Assembly (NCBI GenBank): GCA_910579535.1
Contig: CAJTUR010000005.1
Location: forward strand, 1 to 53,222
DNA from: an uncultured Bacilli bacterium
GTDB taxonomy: Bacteria; Bacillota_I; Bacilli_A; RF39; UBA660
DNA: 53,222 nucleotides
Reading direction: 5' to 3'
The position numbers and the translations under genes were made by a program. Each line of letters opens with the position of its first letter. Position 1 is the first letter of the stretch. Positions 25,506 to 33,755 of this stretch are shown piece by piece. The notes under the pieces were generated by a model. That model was not told where the DNA came from and made no database searches. It saw nothing but the letters and a program-made list of their open reading frames with translations.

Positions 25506-25534
25506 ATTATACTAAAATATTTATTATAGTACAA
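25506..25534 (-). promoter_or_regulatory. Toxin promoter
   Basis: On the minus strand TTGTAC (25529-25534), a 17-base spacer and a perfect TATAAT (25506-25511) place the transcription start near 25498, at the GGAATAC leader. Confidence 0.7.
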
Positions 25535-25601
25535 CGAATTTGACTAAATTTTATCGATTTAGAAAAACACACTTAAAGTCAATTAGAAAAGAGTGATAGA
25601 T

Positions 25602-26159
25602 ATGGCTAGCCCAGCAATGCACTTGGCAATAGCAAAAAAATATATAGAAAGGCATAATAATTTAAATTATAAAGAATTTATCAAAGGAACTTTGTATCCA
25701 GATGCTGAAACAAATAACATAAAACTTCATTATCCTAAAAGTTCTATTATGGGTGAGTTTGCAATTGGCGTTTATGATAAAGTAAATTTATATGCATTTT
25801 TAACTGATTATCCAAAACTTAATGATTTTGAATTAGGCTATTTTTTACATTTGGTTACAGATTATTTGTTTTTCCATGAATGTTTTACTAGAGATTATTT
25901 AATGAATACTAAGTGTGAGCAATTTTGCAAAGAATTATATCATGCTTACGATTGCTTAGATTCATATTTATTTGCTAAATATCATATAACTAAAGAAGAT
26001 TATAAAGCTTATCCAAGTGAATATTATCCAGGAATACCTTACGAAGAGTGTTTATTATCTAAGGATTTTGTAGATAATTTTATAAAAAGGGTTAGTTACA
26101 TTGATTTAGACAAGTTTATTAATAAAATTCGAGAATTTGGAAGTAATGTAGAACCATAG
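25602..26159 (+). CDS. Zinc-dependent phospholipase C-like family protein
   Basis: The 185 residues start MASPAMHLAIAKKYIERHN, followed by FIKGTLYPDAETN, LGYFLHLVTDYLFFHECF and YHAYDCLDSY. Spaced His/Asp residues in helices resemble the all-helical zinc phospholipase C/S1-P1 nuclease-like fold of Bacillota proteins that begin in this way. There is no signal peptide, so it should be cytoplasmic. I prefer ATG 25602 to GTG 25593. The substrate cannot be inferred. It is one of few plus-strand genes here. Confidence 0.55.
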   Translation: MASPAMHLAIAKKYIERHNNLNYKEFIKGTLYPDAETNNIKLHYPKSSIMGEFAIGVYDKVNLYAFLTDYPKLNDFELGYFLHLVTDYLFFHECFTRDYLMNTKCEQFCKELYHAYDCLDSYLFAKYHITKEDYKAYPSEYYPGIPYEECLLSKDFVDNFIKRVSYIDLDKFINKIREFGSNVEP

Positions 26160-26197
26160 AAGTTGTTGAACGTCCTTCCCAATGTCATCAGTTTAAA

Positions 26198-26232
26198 GAA
26201 ACTACATAAGAAATTGTGTGGTTTTTATTATG
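26198..26232 (+). repeat. IS left terminal inverted repeat
   Basis: These 35 bases are identical to the reverse complement of 27549-27583. Confidence 0.95.
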
Positions 26233-26309
26233 GAAATCAGGTTTTATTTAGAATTTGTTCCATGCTAAAACTCATCAATATTTTGATGCTCAATAAATAT
26301 TTTCATTAT

Positions 26310-27545
26310 TTAAACACTACTTAATTTATTGTAACTATTCTTATTATAAGGACTAAAATGTACTTTATACTTTCTGTCTTTTCTTACTGGTATTTTATCT
26401 TTAGACATTTTATCTATTAAATTATCGTATAATTCAAATCTTTTGTTTTCATCTTCTTCTAACATTATTTTAATCATTTCATTTTTGAACAATCCTATTG
26501 CCATATTTTAAAAACTTATACACTAGAGAAAAAATCTTGCTCTATTATTGTCTTAAAACTACTAGTAAATTTTTCTGTTTTTAACTTCCATTTTAAACTG
26601 TAATATAATGTTTCTATTCCCCATCTTTTTCCATATAATTCAACTATATCATCATATGTAAATTCATCCATTTCTAAATTTGTTATTAATTGTTCTACTT
26701 CTCCTGTATTTAATTCGTAGGTTACAATTCGTAGTTTGGATGATTTTATTTCTTTGTTTTTTTCACTCTGATAGTGTCTTCTTTTTAATCTATTATTGGT
26801 ATATTCTAAATTGATATGTTTATCTTTTGAGCCTATTTTACTTCTTTCTTTTTCGTATGCCTTACTATCTAATCGAATTAAGAATTTACTATTATTTTTT
26901 ATGCATGAAAGCATAAACTCTATTGAAATGTAACCTCTATCCATTATATAAATTGATTTATAATCTTTTGTTATTTCTTGATCATGTTTTAAATGCTCTA
27001 AGGAACTTTTATTTTCACTCGTTCGATAGGATGATATAAACCCTTCCATGATGTATTTATTTAATACATTATAACATGTAGATACTGTTACTTTTGTTCC
27101 TACTGTTCCGTATATTTTTTTAGATTTTTTCGTATTTGGTATTTCAAAATCACTTCCATCTATTGCTTTTAATTACATAGCCTTTATATAGTTTTACTTC
27201 TTCTTTGTGTTCTTGATAAAATAATTTCAAATAATCCTTATTTAATGTTATAAATACTTCTGGATTTAATTTTAATCTTTGGTCTAATAATGATTGATTG
27301 GATATATTTTCTTCCTCATTGATATCATTATAAAAATTCTCGTAGTTAGTTCTTTCTTATTTAGAATATATTTCATTAGCTTTGTAAATCCCATTTTTCT
27401 TTTTCTTGTAAAACTGGTTTTCTTTAATCTTACTGTAGTTTTTAATTCCTCCGAATTTATTTTATTCCTTATTAATTCAACTCCTTCTTTATTAAATTTT
27501 ACTACTAATTTAACTCCTTTTATTCTTATCTTTATTATCTCATTT
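26310..27545 (-). pseudogene. IS4-family DDE transposase, multiply frameshifted
   Basis: Reading across frames gives FTRKRKMGFTKLMKYILNK, SNQSLLDQRLKLNPEVFITL, the first catalytic region KAIDGSDFEIPNTKK, then MDRGYISIEFMLSC (the IS4 DRGY block), YGKRWGIETLYYSLKWKLK (the Y-R-E-K signature) and the C-terminal MAIGLFKNEMIKIML. Breaks occur at about 27320, 27170 and 26510. No full-length product can be made. Confidence 0.9.
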
Positions 27546-27548
27546 GTT

Positions 27549-27583
27549 CATAATAAAAACCACACAATTTCTTATGTAGTTTC
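27549..27583 (-). repeat. IS right terminal inverted repeat
   Basis: This is a perfect 35-base match to the left end in inverted orientation. Confidence 0.95.
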
Positions 27584-27593
27584 CTTTTTCTAG

Positions 27594-27710
27594 AAATGGA
27601 TTGTTGATTTTTTAATGCTTAGGAGTTGTAAACGTGTTTGCTACTCTATTGAATATTATGACGGAATGCTTAATCAAAAATATACTTTGAAAAAAATTAA
27701 AAATCGCTAA
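27594..27710 (+). pseudogene. C-terminal ORF remnant beside the IS
   Basis: A 38-codon open stretch ends ...CYSIEYYDGMLNQKYTLKKI followed by KNR-stop, with no start or ribosome binding site. It abuts the IS and may be the tail of a gene interrupted or deleted by the insertion. The matching 5' part was not found on the left flank. Confidence 0.3.
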
Positions 27711-27728
27711 AATAAAAAGATAAGCTTT

Positions 27729-28148
27729 TTACTTATCTTGTAACATATTTAATAAATCAATTTTAAATTTATCTTTTGAAGCATTAGCTTTAGAAATCAT
27801 AACGCCTTTATAAGTAGTAAGTTCAGACATATGGCCTTCTAATAAAATTTCTTTCGGATCAATAAAGTTTAACATAACAATTTGTTCCTTTTTATAAACA
27901 GTATAATTTAATTTGATCTCTCCATGAACTTGAATGAACATTTTATCTCCAGGCAATTTTAATTCATAAGTCTCTGTTCCAATCTTTTTATTTTGACTAA
28001 CCAACTCTCCTAAAAATTTTCCATTTCTCAAAGATGGATAATACTCAAAATTCAACTTTTTAAAAGCTAACGTATTGTATTTTTTTAAAGCCCTTTCCAA
28101 TTTACGATATTCATTTTCATCAATATAATCTAAAACATAACCCTTCAT
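27729..28148 (-). CDS. Uncharacterised 139-residue cytoplasmic protein
   Basis: The protein begins MKGYVLDYIDENEYRKLERA and has a mixed alpha/beta, lysine-rich sequence with two short hydrophobic beta-like segments (ELKLPGDKMFIQVHGEIKLN, EQIVMLNFIDPKEILL). GGGGGAAAAAT precedes ATG 28148, which I prefer to an ATG 69 bases upstream. It has no recognisable domain and stands alone between the IS scar and the smr gene. Confidence 0.65.
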   Translation of the reverse strand: MKGYVLDYIDENEYRKLERALKKYNTLAFKKLNFEYYPSLRNGKFLGELVSQNKKIGTETYELKLPGDKMFIQVHGEIKLNYTVYKKEQIVMLNFIDPKEILLEGHMSELTTYKGVMISKANASKDKFKIDLLNMLQDK

Positions 28149-28267
28149 ATTTTTCCCCCAATTTCCTTTTATGCTTATAGTATAGCACAAAAAGTGCAAA
28201 ATGTCAAATTCATACAAAACTTTCCTTATTGCAAGGAGATTATACCATTATTTTTTATAAAAGTCAA

Positions 28268-28519
28268 TCATATTTTTAATTGGATCACAGTTACTCCATT
28301 ATTCCAGTAATCTAAATGAAACGTCTCAATCTCTTTCATTTTAGACAAATAATAATGAACTTCTTTTTTTAAAATCTGACTACTCTTTCCATGAACAACG
28401 ACCACAATTGACTGTTTTAATTTTACATTATCCTGTATAAACTGTTTTAAAAGCGTATAAATTGTATCTCTAGTTTCGCCATGAAGATCTAAAGTAGGAT
28501 ATCTACTGAGGGACAACAT
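28268..28519 (-). CDS. Stand-alone Smr (MutS2-type) domain protein
   Basis: The ~83 residues contain LDLHGETRDTIYTLLKQFI, VVVVHGKSSQILKKEVHYYL and the terminal WNNGVTVIQLKI: the LDLHG and HGxG-like (HGKSS) motifs of the Smr nuclease domain usually found at the C-terminus of MutS2. The second glycine of HGxG is replaced by serine. ATG 28519 lies inside the 3' end of the PfkB gene (17-base overlap), so the two are translationally coupled. Its role in DNA or RNA cleavage is inferred from the family. Confidence 0.75.
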   Translation of the reverse strand: MLSLSRYPTLDLHGETRDTIYTLLKQFIQDNVKLKQSIVVVVHGKSSQILKKEVHYYLSKMKEIETFHLDYWNNGVTVIQLKI

Positions 28520-29477
28520 TCTGTTCACTGCTTTGAGTTTCTCCAATAAAAGCTCCATTCGGATTTTGTAATTTTCCAAACTTACTTTCATAAAAACCAA
28601 TAACATCACTTAATGGCGGAATAGATAAAGTCTCTCCAATTGCTTTTTTTGATAAATCCTCAGCAATCGTAGCCAAACGAATCGTAGTTTCTAATGAATA
28701 ATGATTTACTATACCATAGCCAATCATAGCCACAAAAAGATCACTTGAACCTGTTTTATCTACTACTTCAGAATTCATTGCGGATAAAATTTTTATTTCA
28801 TTATTAACTGAATAAATACTCCCCTTATCCTCCATCGATAAAATAAGCTGCACATGAGGAAATTTTTCAATAATTTTTTTATAAACATTCACCATACTGA
28901 CTGGATTCTCAAAATCCATTTTTAAACCCGTAACGGCTTCTGCAACCTTACTATCACAAACAACATATTTTGCATACTTAAAAAAATCATACACGTTCTT
29001 ACTCATATCTTTTGCATTTAAAAGTGTGACACTATCTCTATATTTATTAAAAGCATGAATAGAAGCATTATATTCTGATCCATCACTTATTACTAAATCC
29101 ATTGCAACATCATACTCATATTTTTTTATATTAAATTCACTAATTTCGGTTTGAATCATAGTTCTCATTTTGTTTTGTTTATTAAATAAAATATAAGAAA
29201 CAGGAGTTTTAATATCATAATTTGTTTCTAAATAATTCGTTTTTACTTGATTTTCTTCCATACTTTTTTTCATTGTATTTCCTATTTCATCGTATCCAAT
29301 AACACCAGAAACAAAAGATTCAAAGTTCCATTTTGCAAGAGCATAGGCTGTAACATTTGTTGCTCCTCCACTACAATTAACAAGCTCTTTTGTAACATTC
29401 TGACTTCCTTCAATTGGATAAGTATCCATAAGAATATTTATATCATAAATTAAACGTCCAATACTTAAAACTTTCAT
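28503..29477 (-). CDS. PfkB/ribokinase-family sugar kinase
   Basis: The 324-residue kinase starts MKVLSIGRLIYDINILMDTY and shows NCSGGATNVTAYALAKW, the substrate-binding region. The C-terminal signature reads VVDKTGSSDLFVAMIGYG where the family norm is DTTGAGDAF: the catalytic aspartate is kept but the anion-hole Ala-Gly is Ser-Ser. Activity on a sugar or nucleoside is likely but the substrate is unknown. AGGGTGATAAAA precedes ATG 29477. It overlaps the smr gene downstream. Confidence 0.85.
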   Translation of the reverse strand: MKVLSIGRLIYDINILMDTYPIEGSQNVTKELVNCSGGATNVTAYALAKWNFESFVSGVIGYDEIGNTMKKSMEENQVKTNYLETNYDIKTPVSYILFNKQNKMRTMIQTEISEFNIKKYEYDVAMDLVISDGSEYNASIHAFNKYRDSVTLLNAKDMSKNVYDFFKYAKYVVCDSKVAEAVTGLKMDFENPVSMVNVYKKIIEKFPHVQLILSMEDKGSIYSVNNEIKILSAMNSEVVDKTGSSDLFVAMIGYGIVNHYSLETTIRLATIAEDLSKKAIGETLSIPPLSDVIGFYESKFGKLQNPNGAFIGETQSSEQNVVPQ

Positions 29478-29533
29478 TTTTATCACCCTATTCTTTTTTT
29501 ATTATACACTATTTCTTTAAAGAAAAAAAGTCA

Positions 29534-30262
29534 CTAATGTAACTTAAATTCATCTAACATTTCTAAAATGATGCTATTTTCAACAGGATTTTCATCTAAG
29601 TTAGGTATAAAAATTTCCTTTCCAAGTTTTAATTGTTTTAAATACGCTTTTTTATAAAGTAAACAACAATAATACGCTTTCATTCTTTCTTTTAAATGCG
29701 TTCTTTCTTTCGTATCATCTATTGTTTTTGTCTCATAAATCTCTTGATTTAATTGAAAAGAACGCTTTGTAGCCAAATAATGCTGTTTCTTTTTCTCATC
29801 AAACAAATTTTTTTCAATACGTCGTTTCAAGCTTGTTAAAACACGATTTTCTTTCCTTACTTTTTTTAAACTTATAAAATTTTTTAAAATAAGACCTCCA
29901 AAAATAGAAAATACAAGAATACCATTTATAAATAAAGGTTTTGAAAAAAATTGAATGACTTTTATAACATTTAAACCATATCCACTTTTCAAGCCAATCA
30001 ATAGAAAATCCTCAATTTCTACAAGAAAAGAAAAAAACAGACACAAATAAATATTATTTCGAAAGTTTAATATTTTTTTATTACTACTCTTCATTTTTTC
30101 GTCTACTTCATGAAGCATTCCATTATATTCTTCAATAGTATTTTCACAAATAAGCAAGTTTTTTATATCCTCTACCTTTTCTTTTTCAATATAAGAACCA
30201 TCCTCCTGACGGACATGAACAGTATTATTTTCAATAAAATAATTCTTATGCACAAAAACCAC
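29534..30262 (-). CDS. Uncharacterised protein with two membrane helices
   Basis: The 242 residues comprise an N-terminal soluble part (FIENNTVHVRQEDGSYIEKE), two hydrophobic helices in the middle (~75-95 and ~110-130), and a long charged, probably coiled-coil C-terminal region (VRKENRVLTSLKRRIEKNLF, then repeated Lys/Glu). I recognise no family. It stands alone, preceded by a stretch lacking a strong ribosome binding site. Confidence 0.6.
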   Translation of the reverse strand: MVFVHKNYFIENNTVHVRQEDGSYIEKEKVEDIKNLLICENTIEEYNGMLHEVDEKMKSSNKKILNFRNNIYLCLFFSFLVEIEDFLLIGLKSGYGLNVIKVIQFFSKPLFINGILVFSIFGGLILKNFISLKKVRKENRVLTSLKRRIEKNLFDEKKKQHYLATKRSFQLNQEIYETKTIDDTKERTHLKERMKAYYCCLLYKKAYLKQLKLGKEIFIPNLDENPVENSIILEMLDEFKLH

Positions 30263-30333
30263 TCCACTTAATTCAGTAGTATTTTAACAAATTATTTATT
30301 TTTGTAAAGAAGAAACGGTCATTTGGATTCTTT

Positions 30334-30846
30334 TTATTTTAGATAAGATAAGAATTTAAATATTAGTGGTTTAAACATGAAATAAAAAAAATAACCTATA
30401 ATTCCACCTATTACATTTGTTATAATATCGGTTATGTCTGATGATCTACCATTAAAGGGTTGTAATAGTTCTATACTTAAACTTACAAGAAAAGTAAAAA
30501 AAATAACCTTTAATAGTTTCGCATCATTTTTATTTGTTAATGGCAATAAAAAACCAAAAGGTATCATCATTATAACGTTTAATACCACTTGTCTTAAAAA
30601 ATCACCTCTACCCATCAATATATCAATAAAGGGTACGAAATTCATTGTTTTATAAGGATAATGATGCAAATACAAAAAGAGGATTCTAGTTATTATAGGC
30701 ATTAAAGTAAAATACAAAACAAAAGATAAATAGATATACATTAAAGTATTTAAAAAAAACGTTTCTTTTCCTTTTGCTTTCCATTTCTTATAAAAGCACA
30801 CAAAATACAAAACAATCAATACAGTGAAATCTATACTTTCTTTCAT
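30334..30846 (-). CDS. VanZ-family membrane protein
   Basis: The 170-residue protein with about four to five membrane helices has the VanZ core: YFTLMPI, NFVPFIDILMGRGDFLRQVV, NVIMMIPFGFLLPL, SIELLQPFNGRSSDITDIIT and NVIGGIIGY. VanZ gives low-level teicoplanin resistance in enterococci; homologues are widespread and their normal role is unsettled. No other van genes are near, so a resistance call is not justified. AGGAGAATTT precedes the ATG. Confidence 0.9.
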   Translation of the reverse strand: MKESIDFTVLIVLYFVCFYKKWKAKGKETFFLNTLMYIYLSFVLYFTLMPIITRILFLYLHHYPYKTMNFVPFIDILMGRGDFLRQVVLNVIMMIPFGFLLPLTNKNDAKLLKVIFFTFLVSLSIELLQPFNGRSSDITDIITNVIGGIIGYFFYFMFKPLIFKFLSYLK

Positions 30847-30887
30847 AAATTCTCCTATTAAATTGGTATTTCTCTATTAAGAAATCA

Positions 30888-31247
30888 CTAATTAAAATCC
30901 TTAGTATAGGTTCTATTACAAGATTTACAAGTAACTTTTAATTCATAACAAGCCACTTTCTTATCTAATATTGTAATTAAAGGTTCCCTATCATTTGGAC
31001 AACAAAATCTATTTTTTATAATCACCAAGTCATCAAAACACGCTTGTCCTACATGACTATCCACAAAATCTAAAAATACCTTACCCTGACTTCCACAATG
31101 ACAAGCGTATTTTAAATCGATTTGATCATAAGTAGAATAACATAAATAACCTATATTTTCATTACAATGATTACAATACATCCACCCACCATAGTTCGTT
31201 GCTAACCTTGTATTTTCTAATTCTTTATTCTTTAACACTCTTGACAT
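30888..31247 (-). CDS. Cysteine-rich zinc-ribbon-like protein
   Basis: The 119-residue protein has three metal-site-like pairs: YCNHCNENIGYLC, YACHCGSQG and a final RFCCPND...CKSC pair. It has no membrane helix. Spacing suggests two or three zinc ribbons, as in small nucleic-acid or protein-binding proteins. I do not recognise a family. GGAAATGAAGG lies before the ATG. Confidence 0.65.
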   Translation of the reverse strand: MSRVLKNKELENTRLATNYGGWMYCNHCNENIGYLCYSTYDQIDLKYACHCGSQGKVFLDFVDSHVGQACFDDLVIIKNRFCCPNDREPLITILDKKVACYELKVTCKSCNRTYTKDFN

Positions 31248-31272
31248 CCTTCATTTCCTCTCTAATTAATAA

Positions 31273-31827
31273 TTAATATCGTCCTTTATATTTTTCTCTC
31301 GCTAACTGAACGACTTCTTTAACAAACATAGTTTTGCCCGCTGTATACAAATCTCGATTTGGTTGACATTGTTTAAATAAGCTTAACTTTAATTTTTCGT
31401 ATTCTAAAGCTTTAAGTGGCATCTCATTAAGGTAATCTCTAAAATACAATTCATCACAATCTCCATATTCTTTAATGTGAAGATGAAAGACCGAATCCGC
31501 ATAACCATCAAGTGTATACCCTTTAACAAAAGAAAGCTCAGTGGGTGTCTCATTCATTAAAATATAAGGAGGCGTCGACAATAAAGCTTTCACATTATCT
31601 TTATTGTTAAAATCAATTTCAATTAAAAGATCAACAATAGGTTTGGTTTTTATATTTTTAATCGATGTGCTACCAATATGATTAATTCGAATAATCGTTT
31701 CACCTAGTAAAGACCTTAAATTTTTTTCCTCTTCTAAATAGACCTTTTTAAAACGATCCGTATAACTGACAAAAGTTATTGGAAACAACGTCCACAAAGC
31801 TTCTAAGCTCATACTTTCTAAATTCAT
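31273..31827 (-). CDS. GrpB/UPF0157 family nucleotidyltransferase-fold protein
   Basis: The 184-residue protein carries the UPF0157 signature: VSYTDRFKKVYLEEEKNL, IRINHIGSTSIKNIKTKPIV (GSTS and the acidic DLLIEID that follows) and ADSVFHLHI. The fold is that of nucleotidyltransferases; the reaction is unknown. The name GrpB does not imply a link to GrpE. I chose ATG 31827 (MNLESMSLEALW), preceded by AAGGAA, over ATGs further upstream. Confidence 0.88.
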   Translation of the reverse strand: MNLESMSLEALWTLFPITFVSYTDRFKKVYLEEEKNLRSLLGETIIRINHIGSTSIKNIKTKPIVDLLIEIDFNNKDNVKALLSTPPYILMNETPTELSFVKGYTLDGYADSVFHLHIKEYGDCDELYFRDYLNEMPLKALEYEKLKLSLFKQCQPNRDLYTAGKTMFVKEVVQLAREKYKGRY

Positions 31828-31895
31828 ACCATTTCCTTCGTTCATATAAAAACCATTATAACACAAGTTTAAAAATAAGGTACCATAGAAAAGAA

Positions 31896-32528
31896 TTATT
31901 CTTCATTCTTGGTCCAAAAATCATAAATCCAATTAGAAAGTTCTTCGGGCTGATCACGATTAACCTCGTGGGAGGAATGTTTTATCACCTTAAAACAACT
32001 TGTTTTTATTCTCTTATTTAAAAAACGTGCACTTTTCAGGTTCATGTAATCTTTAGAACCACATAAAATTAAACATTTACACTTTATATTTTCTAAATCC
32101 CTTTCAATATTAAGCTTACTCATTGAACGAACAAGACTAATAAACTCTCTTTTTGAACAACCCATTTTTTTAAAAGCAAGCTCAGGCATAATATAAAAAA
32201 CCAACACTTGAAAATTAAAAAGAATTTTTGGAATCTTATGTGGTGTACCAATGAGTAAAATAGAACAGACTTTTTCTGGAAACGCTTTTGCAAAATCTAC
32301 TGCTAATATGCCTCCTAAAGAAAGACCACATAAATTAAGTTTTTCATTTTGATTGTTACAAAAATCTGAAAAAGCATGATACATTCCATTATAATCTTTT
32401 GAAAAAAACTTAATCTCCTCAAATAAATTCGGACACAAAACATCTATTCCTTTTTTCTTTAAATAAGTAATAGTCTTATCCCAACTTTTATTGGTTTGAC
32501 CTAATCCATGTATAAGAATATTTTTCAT
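31896..32528 (-). CDS. Alpha/beta hydrolase
   Basis: The 210-residue protein begins MKNILIHGLGQTNKSWDKTI (oxyanion HGLGQ). The nucleophile elbow is LCGLSLGGILAV (GxSxG, serine ~75), the likely acid is in LILCGSKDYMNL, and the likely histidine is in VIKHSSHEVNRDQP. It lies 4 bases after the XRE regulator stop, so the two are probably one transcript. Substrate unknown; esterase, lipase or lactonase activities are all possible. Confidence 0.88.
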   Translation of the reverse strand: MKNILIHGLGQTNKSWDKTITYLKKKGIDVLCPNLFEEIKFFSKDYNGMYHAFSDFCNNQNEKLNLCGLSLGGILAVDFAKAFPEKVCSILLIGTPHKIPKILFNFQVLVFYIMPELAFKKMGCSKREFISLVRSMSKLNIERDLENIKCKCLILCGSKDYMNLKSARFLNKRIKTSCFKVIKHSSHEVNRDQPEELSNWIYDFWTKNEE

Positions 32529-32532
32529 AAAT

Positions 32533-33324
32533 TCAATCCTTTTTAGAAAAAAATTGTCTTAATGTCAAAATAAAAGCCAAAACAATCATAAATACAGCAC
32601 AAAAAACATTAGGGATTGAACTTTCATCATTTACTATATTTAATACTTTTGCACAAAATGGATTAATAACTATTGTAACAACAGCAAATAAAATTAACCC
32701 AATAGAAATTTTATAAGAGTGAGCTAGTTTAGTAAAAGTACCAATTAAAATCGTAGCCCATAAAAAAATAAAAACAAAAGTGGCGATAATAAAACTTCCT
32801 ATTAACCATTGACCTTTATTAACGTAATGAATAGTAAATAATAATAAATAGACAAGTCCTGTAACGATAAAAAAGATTTTTAAAAGCCTAAATTTATTAT
32901 TTTTAAGATAAAAAGGAACATTTGTAATTGAAAAGGAAATAAAAATACCAATTAAAACGATAAAAAACCAAGAGAGTTCTTTTTCTAAAACTAAATTACA
33001 AATAAAGCATACCACGATGCCAATTAAATAACTCAAATTTAAAAGAATAAATAACCACTTTTTAAAAGTTCTATATTTTTGAATTTCTCTTTTCTCTTTA
33101 TTTATTGTCTCATCATCACAAGCGGTAAAAAACTCATGTTCTGATATATTTAATTCTTTGCAAAGACAAGTAATCATACTAATATCAGGATACGTTATGC
33201 CTCGCTCCCATTTTGATATAGTTGTTGGAATAACATATAATTTATGAGCTAATTCCTCCTGTGTTAAATTCATTTTCTTTCTTTTTTCAGCAATATATTC
33301 TCCAAATCTTTTTTTATCTTGCAT
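32533..33324 (-). CDS. XRE-family regulator fused to a membrane domain
   Basis: The N-terminal helix-turn-helix is FGEYIAEKRKKMNLTQEELA with a second helix VIPTTISKWERGITYPDI (residues 1-60). A basic linker follows, then about five to six transmembrane helices to the C-terminus. Membrane-tethered XRE proteins of this type usually sense an envelope or small-molecule signal; the signal here is unknown. AAGGAGAG precedes the ATG. It is cotranscribed with the hydrolase. A 19-bp palindrome lies ~50 bases upstream and may be its operator. Confidence 0.88.
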   Translation of the reverse strand: MQDKKRFGEYIAEKRKKMNLTQEELAHKLYVIPTTISKWERGITYPDISMITCLCKELNISEHEFFTACDDETINKEKREIQKYRTFKKWLFILLNLSYLIGIVVCFICNLVLEKELSWFFIVLIGIFISFSITNVPFYLKNNKFRLLKIFFIVTGLVYLLLFTIHYVNKGQWLIGSFIIATFVFIFLWATILIGTFTKLAHSYKISIGLILFAVVTIVINPFCAKVLNIVNDESSIPNVFCAVFMIVLAFILTLRQFFSKKD

Positions 33325-33375
33325 AAAGCTTCTCTCCTTTCAAAAACTATTTTATTATTTTCATTTATATATAGC

Positions 33376-33394
33376 AATGGCTTAATAAGCCATT
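33376..33394. promoter_or_regulatory. 19-bp palindrome, possible operator
   Basis: AATGGCTTA-A-TAAGCCATT is a perfect inverted repeat with 9-bp arms ~50 bases upstream of the XRE regulator start. It has no T-run, so an operator is more likely than a terminator. Confidence 0.45.
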
Positions 33395-33469
33395 CCATAA
33401 TAAAAAAAGAATAGATGATAATTAGATTCTTTATTTTCTCCTTACTTAGACATCATCTTATCATCATAA

Positions 33470-33499
33470 GAAAAAAGAAAACTCCATCTTACGATGAAG
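33470..33499 (-). terminator. Intrinsic terminator
   Basis: On the minus strand CTTCATC-GTAA-GATGGAG (one G-U pair) is followed by TTTTCTTTTTT. It would end transcripts from the GyrI-like gene about 260 bases upstream or an unannotated RNA. Confidence 0.55.
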
Positions 33500-33755
33500 C
33501 TATTCTTCAATCAGAATTATTTATTAAACGTCCTATCTAAAAAATAATTTTAAAATAACACCCACTATTAAAGTGTAATCATTTATGCAAGTAATATTTT
33601 CCTTTTCTTATGGTTTAATTTCATTTGTAAATGAAAAAATATTAATACTTTTAAATTATTTAACTAAATTTTCTTTTCATCAAAAAATATAAAATTCCTA
33701 TTATACAAATCATTGATAAGACGAAACTTAATATTTCATGACATTACTTGCAAAC

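Larger units (their letters stand above)
26198..27583 (-). mobile_element. Decayed IS4-family insertion sequence
   Basis: A 1386-bp element is bounded by perfect 35-bp terminal inverted repeats (26198-26232 and 27549-27583) that begin GAAACTACATAAG. It encloses a single minus-strand transposase with several frameshifts. No target-site duplication is visible. The intact ends with a broken transposase suggest it could still be moved by a related active copy. Confidence 0.9.
33325..33755. other. Gene-free region upstream of the XRE regulator
   Basis: These 431 bases hold no convincing ORF. Visible are a 19-bp palindrome at 33376-33394, a minus-strand terminator at 33470-33499 (CTTCATC/GATGGAG stem, then TTTTCTTTTTT), and the separated inverted pair TGCAAGTAAT (33587-33596)/ATTACTTGCA (33743-33752). 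Confidence 0.5.

Noticed and set aside
26190..27590. Target-site duplication of the IS
   Set aside because: The bases just outside the two 35-bp repeats do not match convincingly.
30334..30846. Glycopeptide-resistance gene
   Set aside because: A lone VanZ-family protein without other van genes does not support a resistance call.
33587..33752. TGCAAGTAAT/ATTACTTGCA inverted pair as mobile-element ends
   Set aside because: The arms are only 10 bases and enclose no ORF, so chance cannot be excluded.
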